DNA from: Pseudomonadota bacterium
GTDB lineage: Bacteria > Pseudomonadota > Gammaproteobacteria > UBA4575
Reading direction: 5' to 3'
Length of the DNA stretch: 35,596 bases
Assembly (NCBI GenBank): GCA_009839635.1
Contig: VXPJ01000063.1
Coordinates: 1 to 35,596 of the forward strand
Positions 29,597 to 35,596 of this stretch are shown in pieces. The first letter of the stretch is position 1. Every line of letters starts with the position of its first letter. A program made the position numbers and the translations under genes. A model generated the notes under the pieces. The model worked only from the letters and a program-made list of their open reading frames with translations, had not been told where the DNA came from and did not search any database.

Positions 29597-30592
29597 TCAG
29601 GCAAGCTGTCCACCCTCAAGATCCACTTCGACGGGAACCCTGCAGGGGGGGATAACTGCGGGCAATGCCCGCTCAGCAAAGCACTGCATGATCCATTGGG
29701 CAGGGTTCGCGCCCAAGGCAGTCCCAAGACCCACATAGGACGTGGTCAATCTTGGATTGATCTCCACCAACAAAATCTCGTTCTTTGCAACGACTGCATC
29801 CACGCCCACGTAGCCGCGCAACCCCGGAAGTGCCCGGGCTATCCGGCTCGCAAAGCCGGCAAATTTCTCGTTCTCGAGCGCGCCTACGGTGCATCCTTCC
29901 CATTGCAGAGACCCGCCCTCTTCCCGGATCTGTTGCCGGTTGCAACTCAGCACGAGACCTGCACCTTCCCAGCACAGCAAACTCAGGCTGGCATGGACAC
30001 CCTGGACATAGGGCTGGAAAATGAAGTGCTCACGGTCGGCGCCATCGGCTGCAGCTTGCAACTCGGACCTGTTTTCCAACAGGGAAATATCTGTGCAGCC
30101 CACCCCGTCCTCCGGTTTCATCACAAATCGATCACCCCGCAAAGACCGTATATCAGCAGCCCTGCAGGTTGGAATTTGGGGAATTTCATGAGCCAGCAGA
30201 TACCGGTATGTTGCGAACTTGTGGCTGGCCAGCCTGATGGTTCGAGGCTCGGCATTCAACAACTCAAAAGACTGTGTCGAGTACCTTTCGCACAGTGAAA
30301 ACAAGATGTCACCGTTTTCCGGTGCAATAAACAGCATTGAATGTACAGTACCGGAAAACGCTTCAAGCTTAGCGTCATATGACTCCCCTGGCCCGACTAC
30401 TACTGTACGAGCGCCTGATACGCTGTCGCTGAGACGATGGTCCCTGAGAATGAAGACATTGCAACCAGGCAGTGCCCGGAAGTCGTTGACAGCTGCGAAC
30501 AGCATCATATCGCCTTCTCTCGCAAGCGAGGAAGGCAGAGGCTGACCGATCAAGCCTCCGCCGGTGATATACTCGAAAATCAGGATATTCAT
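29597..30592 (-). CDS. ATP-grasp family protein (C1-cluster associated, first of three)
   Basis: Likely start ATG 30592 (MNILIFEYITGGGLIG); RFVMKPEDGVGCTDISLLENR, EHFIFQPYVQG, YVGVDAVVAKNEILLVEINPRLTTSYVGL. Confidence 0.85.
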   Translation of the reverse strand: MNILIFEYITGGGLIGQPLPSSLAREGDMMLFAAVNDFRALPGCNVFILRDHRLSDSVSGARTVVVGPGESYDAKLEAFSGTVHSMLFIAPENGDILFSLCERYSTQSFELLNAEPRTIRLASHKFATYRYLLAHEIPQIPTCRAADIRSLRGDRFVMKPEDGVGCTDISLLENRSELQAAADGADREHFIFQPYVQGVHASLSLLCWEGAGLVLSCNRQQIREEGGSLQWEGCTVGALENEKFAGFASRIARALPGLRGYVGVDAVVAKNEILLVEINPRLTTSYVGLGTALGANPAQWIMQCFAERALPAVIPPCRVPVEVDLEGGQLA

Positions 30593-30601
30593 CGATATGT
30601 G

Positions 30602-31306
30602 ATGCAGATCATTCCGGTACTGGACCTCTCCAAGGGACAGGTCGTCCACGCAAAAAAAGGAAACCGCCAGCATTATAGGCCAATACAATCCTCCCTATGT
30701 TCCTCTTCGCATCCGGTGGAAATCGTACGCGGCTACCTCAAGCTTTACCCTTTCCGTACACTTTATGTAGCAGACCTGGATGCCATAGAGCAGCAAGGGG
30801 ATAACAGGGATATCATTCAGGCACTCGGCCTCGAGTACCCGGAACTTGAAATCTGGCTGGACAGCGGACTCTCGCTAGTCGACCACTACCTAGAAATCCA
30901 GAACACACTTTCGCTGCGTATCATTTTGTCCACCGAATCTATCCCGGTATCTACCGTCAAGTCCTTGATAGGGGGCGATTGCAGGCACCCTTTCATACTA
31001 TCTGTGGACTACCGGTCCGGTAATTTCCTGGGCGCACCGCATACCATGCAGACTCGTAACTTGTGGCCTACGGATGTCATTATTCTCAATCTTGATCAGG
31101 TGGGCACAAACAACGGCATGGCCCTGCCCGACGGATTGGACTTTGCGGAGCTATTTGATCAGTACAACATTTATTACGGCGGCGGAATCAACTCCCTTGC
31201 CGACCTGATGCAACTGAAAAAACGGGGTGCCGCAGGTGCCCTGCTTGCAACGGCACTGCATGGCAAAACGGTCAACCGGGAAGATTTGCTGTGTTTCAGG
31301 CAGTAA
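30602..31306 (+). CDS. HisA/HisF-like TIM-barrel protein (C1-cluster associated)
   Basis: Likely start ATG 30602: MQIIPVLDLSKGQVVHAKKGNR; LYVADLDAIEQQGDN, YYGGGINSLADLMQLKKRGAAGALLATALH. Confidence 0.85.
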   Translation: MQIIPVLDLSKGQVVHAKKGNRQHYRPIQSSLCSSSHPVEIVRGYLKLYPFRTLYVADLDAIEQQGDNRDIIQALGLEYPELEIWLDSGLSLVDHYLEIQNTLSLRIILSTESIPVSTVKSLIGGDCRHPFILSVDYRSGNFLGAPHTMQTRNLWPTDVIILNLDQVGTNNGMALPDGLDFAELFDQYNIYYGGGINSLADLMQLKKRGAAGALLATALHGKTVNREDLLCFRQ

Positions 31307-31376
31307 TTTTTGATTTCGGCGGGACTGACGGTGAACGCCTGTACCGAAAAAGCCCGGCAACACGCAAACGTGGGGC

Positions 31377-31408
31377 AAAAAAATGCCCCGCAGGTGCGGG
31401 GCATTTTT
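31377..31408. terminator. Bidirectional intrinsic terminator between the HisA-like gene and fae
   Basis: AAAAAAATGCCCCGCAGGTGCGGGGCATTTTT: strong GC stem (TGCCCCG...CGGGGCA) flanked by A-run and T-run, between convergent genes. Confidence 0.9.
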
Positions 31409-31429
31409 ACAGCTTGGCTGAAAAGCTAA

Positions 31430-31957
31430 TCAGAATCCCTTGAACGGGTGTTCTGCGCTGTCTTTCTGGGCTACTACCTCAGCCGCTTTTGGCTCATCCT
31501 TGATCGCACGTTCCAAGGCCTCTTTCGTTGCCTTGTAGTTATTTTCATAAATTGCTTCATCACTCTTGGCTTCCCAGTGGATGAAGACGCCAACGCAAAT
31601 GAAGAGATCATCCGCCTCGTCGGCAGGTACGGTGCCGTCTGCAACACTGTCCGCAACAGCTTTCGCCACTGCTGCTTGGGCGGGTCCAAACATCTGAACC
31701 GCCTGGCCTGCACCCTTGATGGTCACTTTGTTGAACATCATGGTGTTGGGCTTACAAGGTAAATTTGGGGCAACCACGGCCAATAAGGTAGTAAAACCGT
31801 CCTTATTATTTACCAGGCCATTACAAAAGGCAGATTCCACAGCCGACCCACGCGGCCCCACCAGCAAGTCAATATGTGCAATCTCTGCCATTGTGCCGGA
31901 AGGATCGTTATCATTAACAAGTGATTCCCCGACCATTACTTTGTTAATTAATGCCAT
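31430..31957 (-). CDS. fae: Formaldehyde-activating enzyme
   Basis: 175 aa; [79 protein letters not shown] upstream. Confidence 0.97.
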   Translation of the reverse strand: MALINKVMVGESLVNDNDPSGTMAEIAHIDLLVGPRGSAVESAFCNGLVNNKDGFTTLLAVVAPNLPCKPNTMMFNKVTIKGAGQAVQMFGPAQAAVAKAVADSVADGTVPADEADDLFICVGVFIHWEAKSDEAIYENNYKATKEALERAIKDEPKAAEVVAQKDSAEHPFKGF

Positions 31958-32065
31958 TATATTTTTCTCCTGTTCTATTTTTAGTTGTCGACAAGCTACA
32001 GACTATCTGTCCGCCCGTATCCTTTTGGAAAATGGAATTGTGCTAGCGCGTCACTATACCACGCT

Positions 32066-32914
32066 TCACAGCATTTCCAGACCCTCCGCAAAGATGCTCG
32101 CTACCGTAAGGTCCGCGGTTGTTCCCGGGTTGATTCGGTCACGCTTGAGACAGCTGTCAATTTCCAGCAGCTGAGACTTGTACCTGACCGGCGAATCCGA
32201 ACGGCAGAATTCCTTTTCAAACGGAGTGATCATATCACTTATTTCCTGCGCTTTTAACATGCCGTATTTTCGCGAGACCAGACTGTCCGGAAACCGGGCG
32301 AGAAAAGCCAGATACAACCCGGACGCAGCCCAGCACTCATCCCCCCAGTGCATCAGCAGGGATCGGTACCTCGACCTGCCAAAATGGAAAATATCGCGAA
32401 AGTTGCTTGCGTACTGCAAGGCAACCCGGTCCTTCGAAGAGGAAATTTTCATTGCATTTAAAAGGGTTACCGTAGGCTCTTCATATATATCCTGATCATC
32501 AACATGCCCCAGCCCCCCCGGCTGTGCAATCCGTATGGCCCGGTACACATTTTTTGCATCCAGCACTGTTGACTGGCGCAGGGTTTCCTCCAGCGCAACC
32601 TCGAGTTTCCGGCCGGTCCGGCCCAGCCAGGCATGGATCAATGGTGCGATGAGTAAAATAATTCCGAGATTAGTATTTGTATCAACCGCCTGGCGGGTGG
32701 CCTGTATGGCCTGCAAGATCCGCTCACCCAGGGACAGTCCCGGGCAAGCCAAAGGTGCTGCACTCGCCTTGGCACTCTCCAAAAACTCCTGAACTCCCGG
32801 CGTTGAGGTATTTGAATAGACACTGGTATTGCCAGGCTTCAAAGCCTGTACATCCAGCCAGCACACATGCCTGTACAAACTGACCAGGCTCGAATGGGAA
32901 CTGAATTCCTGCAT
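32066..32914 (-). CDS. Triphosphoribosyl-dephospho-CoA synthase (CitG)-like protein, C1-cluster associated
   Basis: 282 aa; LDVQALKPGNTSVYS, TNTNLGIILLIAPLIHA, SLLMHWGDECWAASGLYLAFLARFPDSLVSRKYG. Confidence 0.85.
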   Translation of the reverse strand: MQEFSSHSSLVSLYRHVCWLDVQALKPGNTSVYSNTSTPGVQEFLESAKASAAPLACPGLSLGERILQAIQATRQAVDTNTNLGIILLIAPLIHAWLGRTGRKLEVALEETLRQSTVLDAKNVYRAIRIAQPGGLGHVDDQDIYEEPTVTLLNAMKISSSKDRVALQYASNFRDIFHFGRSRYRSLLMHWGDECWAASGLYLAFLARFPDSLVSRKYGMLKAQEISDMITPFEKEFCRSDSPVRYKSQLLEIDSCLKRDRINPGTTADLTVASIFAEGLEML

Positions 32915-33012
32915 TGCATCAAGTCACAACTGGACAAAAGAAGGAAGTGATCTGAAGCAGGCTGGTCTTTCGTACTGAAAATACTGGCAAAACGGTGGTC
33001 ACCGCTTAAATT

Positions 33013-33927
33013 TTATATTGCTTGCTCGACCCCGGAGCAATGCTGCAAACGATCCAGAAAATGTGTTACCAGTCTTTCTGCAACAGTGACTCCACTGACA
33101 CTCTGAAGACCCCGCCATGCCGGAATGCTGTTCACCTCCGTGATCCACAACTTGCCATCATGATCGCGTATGATGTCCACTCCGCCATAGTACATGCGTA
33201 CAGTACGCACAGCGGCACGCGCAATCTCCGCAAACTCTTCATCCAGCACGGCTGGATAGCATTTTCCACCCGCCGCCACATTGGTGATCCAGCTACTGGA
33301 CTGCCTTCTCATTGCAGCCACGACCTGGCCACCAATAACGAACAGCCGCCAGTCATGAGCCTCTTTTGTGCCGGTATCGATATATTTCTGCAGGTAGTAG
33401 ATCTTGTTATACACCTCGAAGTTTGTCAGGTCACTGTGTCTGCTTATCAACTGCAAATTTTTGCCCTGGGAGCCAAACAGCGGCTTGATCACAACCTTGC
33501 AGCCAAGTTCGAGCTGCTTTCGTATGAAGGAGTAGGCCTGATGCACATGGTTTCCGACCCAGGTTGGCGGTGTGGCAAGACCCGACTGCTCGAGAAGAAA
33601 GCTGGTCATGCCCTTGTCTACACTGCGCTCAATGGCACGGGCATCATTGTAGACAAAGACGTTCAGTTCCCGTAATGCATGCAGGATATCGAGATAAAAG
33701 ACAACCTCTTCCAGGGTGCCTCCCGGTACACCACGCACGAATACGCCTGCCGGCAGGGTTCCTTCGAAACCGGGGATAAACAGGCTGTCGCCCTCCGACC
33801 CCGTCCTCAGGTAGCAGTCTGTCAGGGAAACATTCGTACAGTGATAGCCCCTTGCATTGAAAGCCTTGTGCAATTCTTTGCCGTGCCAGCCCGGGTCATC
33901 GGTGATGATTGCAATGCGCCGCGACAT
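33013..33927 (-). CDS. RimK/MptN-like ATP-grasp ligase (second of three)
   Basis: 304 aa; VVIKPLFGSQGKNLQLI, YLQKYIDTGTKEAHDWRLFVIGGQVVAAMRR, GGVDIIRDHDGKLWITEVNSIPAWRGLQ. Confidence 0.87.
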   Translation of the reverse strand: MSRRIAIITDDPGWHGKELHKAFNARGYHCTNVSLTDCYLRTGSEGDSLFIPGFEGTLPAGVFVRGVPGGTLEEVVFYLDILHALRELNVFVYNDARAIERSVDKGMTSFLLEQSGLATPPTWVGNHVHQAYSFIRKQLELGCKVVIKPLFGSQGKNLQLISRHSDLTNFEVYNKIYYLQKYIDTGTKEAHDWRLFVIGGQVVAAMRRQSSSWITNVAAGGKCYPAVLDEEFAEIARAAVRTVRMYYGGVDIIRDHDGKLWITEVNSIPAWRGLQSVSGVTVAERLVTHFLDRLQHCSGVEQAI

Positions 33928-33929
33928 GA

Positions 33930-34880
33930 TCAGGAAAAAGATGCGGCCAGCAGCTCAGGGGCCAGACTCCCGCCCCTGAATGTTTTACCACTCTCAACTG
34001 CAGTGATGACAACAGAGGCAGGGCTGAACAGCATGGGGTCAATCTTGAAAAAATCGTTGCCACAATCCTCAAGGACCTGGGCAAACGGTTTTCCATACTC
34101 CGAAGATGCACTCGAGGGAAGATCCTGGGACAGCTTTTCAGCACTTGCATCATCACCTTGTACAAAAAGATGAACCCTTCCAGCAAATAGAATCGCTGTA
34201 TTGGTGCGCTCCATGGCGGTTACAAAACTAGGGCTTGGCGGAGAAAGCGGGGCACTCGCCGAACCATCCAAAATGTTGTCCAGGGGAAACTTCAATGTGT
34301 GAGCCTTGTGCATTGCCACTTCCAGCACCCTGGAGACAATCTGCACCATACCGGCAATCGAACGCGTAGGAGTCAGTATGAATGTCAGGGCATTCGCGGG
34401 CAGGTTGCATACCTCTGCCACTCGGTCAATCAAGGCAACGGGAGGAATTTGGTCCACTTCAAGTACAAACGTCGCGTGGTCACAGCTGTCGCGATAACCC
34501 AGCTCTTCAAACAGTACCTCTCTCAATGCGATGGCCCGGCCCGGCCCCGATCCCAGAGCGTGGAATTTCTCGTGTGACAAACTCCAGCCCGCATACTGGC
34601 TTGCAAGGCACGCGAGCACCGGGTTGGAAGTATGGACATGCAGGGACAGCGGCCAGTCACTTATCGCAGCCGCATGATAAAGTGTCACCCTGCCCAGGCC
34701 TCCCATGCAGATCTCGCCAATCAGCCGGCCGGCCTCCAAGCCGCCCCTGCAATCGATGCCGGCGTCGATGTATCTTGCGCCGTTGGTGAACTCGCCCAGC
34801 CGTACCCTCAGTGCGACATGCTTGTCGATGAGTTCCTGAACCAGTGGCTTTGCCAGTTGATTAACACTTACATTCTGCAT
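33930..34880 (-). CDS. mch: Methenyltetrahydromethanopterin cyclohydrolase
   Basis: 316 aa; DAGIDCRGGLEAGRLIGEICMGGLGRV, VHTSNPVLACLASQYAGWSL, ALGSGPGRAIA, LTPTRSIAGMVQIVSRVLEVAMHKAHTL. Confidence 0.96.
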   Translation of the reverse strand: MQNVSVNQLAKPLVQELIDKHVALRVRLGEFTNGARYIDAGIDCRGGLEAGRLIGEICMGGLGRVTLYHAAAISDWPLSLHVHTSNPVLACLASQYAGWSLSHEKFHALGSGPGRAIALREVLFEELGYRDSCDHATFVLEVDQIPPVALIDRVAEVCNLPANALTFILTPTRSIAGMVQIVSRVLEVAMHKAHTLKFPLDNILDGSASAPLSPPSPSFVTAMERTNTAILFAGRVHLFVQGDDASAEKLSQDLPSSASSEYGKPFAQVLEDCGNDFFKIDPMLFSPASVVITAVESGKTFRGGSLAPELLAASFS

Positions 34881-34902
34881 TATTCATTCCCTTGTCCAAA
34901 AA

Positions 34903-35596
34903 TTACACACTCGCTCTGTGAGCATCCTGCACAAGCTCATGCAATATCTTTTGCATGCGAGCCCTGATCATCGCATGTACCTGCCCCATGTTCTTGCCGC
35001 CTGCGAATACGCTGCATACGGGCTCGTGTTCCTGAATAACTTCACCAGGATGCGGCCGGTCCGCTGTCCACAAGGGCCAGTCAAAGCAGGCCGGCACCCG
35101 TACAGGTTCCGGGGCATAGACATGCGCATGCGCACGAAGCGGACGTTCACCGGACATCCGGGCGAGTTTAGCATGTATGCAGGCATCCATATGTGCCCGG
35201 ATCAGGTGACCTTTCCGGGTCTCGTACAGCTCATAAGTAGCCGGGATCCGCGGGTTGATCTCAAGCACATACACGCACTCGTCCGAGAGGATGAAATCAA
35301 TGCTGTTCAGGCCAACCAGACGGAATTCCCGGGTCAGTAGCAGAGCATAGTGAAGTGCCGTGCCTTGCTGTTCTTGAGTGAGCTCAGCTCGATTGACAGC
35401 GCCTTCGTATACATAAGGCCTGTCTGGTCCGCACGCCCTGTGCCACAAGGTATTAAGCCCCAGCATTTCAATGTTCGCGCCATCAGCCAGAAATGTCAGG
35501 GAGAAATTCAGACCCTCAGTTTTTCTTTGCAGGTAAACCGCAGGATCATGGCCAGATTCCCTCGTGCAGGGCGCAATGCCCCTGCCCCCTGTCCCC
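34903..35596 (-). CDS. ATP-grasp family protein (third of three), 5' end beyond window
   Basis: The annotated ORF starts at 35466, but the frame stays open to the edge: ...GTGGRGIAPCTRESGHDPAVYLQRKTEGLNFSLTFLADGANIEMLGLNTLWH...; RLVGLNSIDFILSDECVYVLEINPRIPATYELYE. Confidence 0.85.
   Translation of the reverse strand, partial: GTGGRGIAPCTRESGHDPAVYLQRKTEGLNFSLTFLADGANIEMLGLNTLWHRACGPDRPYVYEGAVNRAELTQEQQGTALHYALLLTREFRLVGLNSIDFILSDECVYVLEINPRIPATYELYETRKGHLIRAHMDACIHAKLARMSGERPLRAHAHVYAPEPVRVPACFDWPLWTADRPHPGEVIQEHEPVCSVFAGGKNMGQVHAMIRARMQKILHELVQDAHRASV

Noticed and set aside
29593-29736. Extended N-terminus (MWVLGLPWARTLPNGS...) of the hydantoinase-like protein
   Set aside because: This stretch overlaps the conserved ATP-grasp C-terminus in another frame; the natural start is MTGWDVGGAHLK at 29592.
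32048-32062. TATAGT (reverse strand) upstream of fae as a promoter -10 box
   Set aside because: Plausible location, but no convincing -35 at the right spacing; cannot be supported from sequence alone.

Overview
The window looks like a gammaproteobacterial chromosome segment with three blocks. (1) Housekeeping genes: partial mscS-like, nagZ, zapE, mdh, a DUF1249 gene, sdhE-sdhB-sdhA-sdhD-sdhC, ygfZ, and lysS-prfB. The prfB gene carries the classic programmed +1 frameshift. (2) A defence insert between ygfZ and lysS (about 9.4-18.3 kb): a single-chain Type ISP-like restriction-modification-helicase protein, convergent with a large STAND/Avs-like NTPase. The NTPase reading frame is interrupted by one in-frame amber (TAG) codon just upstream of the Walker A motif. 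(3) A tetrahydromethanopterin/methylofuran-linked C1 cluster (about 21.3 kb to the right edge): DUF6513 (dihydropteroate-synthase-like), DUF447, MfnB-like, an MMPL/RND transporter, an MfnE-like kinase, PabB, a hydantoinase-like H4MPT-linked protein, an ATP-grasp protein, a HisA-like protein, Fae, a CitG-like protein, a RimK-like ATP-grasp protein, Mch, and a third ATP-grasp protein cut by the window edge. I saw no CRISPR array, tRNA, rRNA or IS element. Family calls come from reading the translated sequences; no database search was run.
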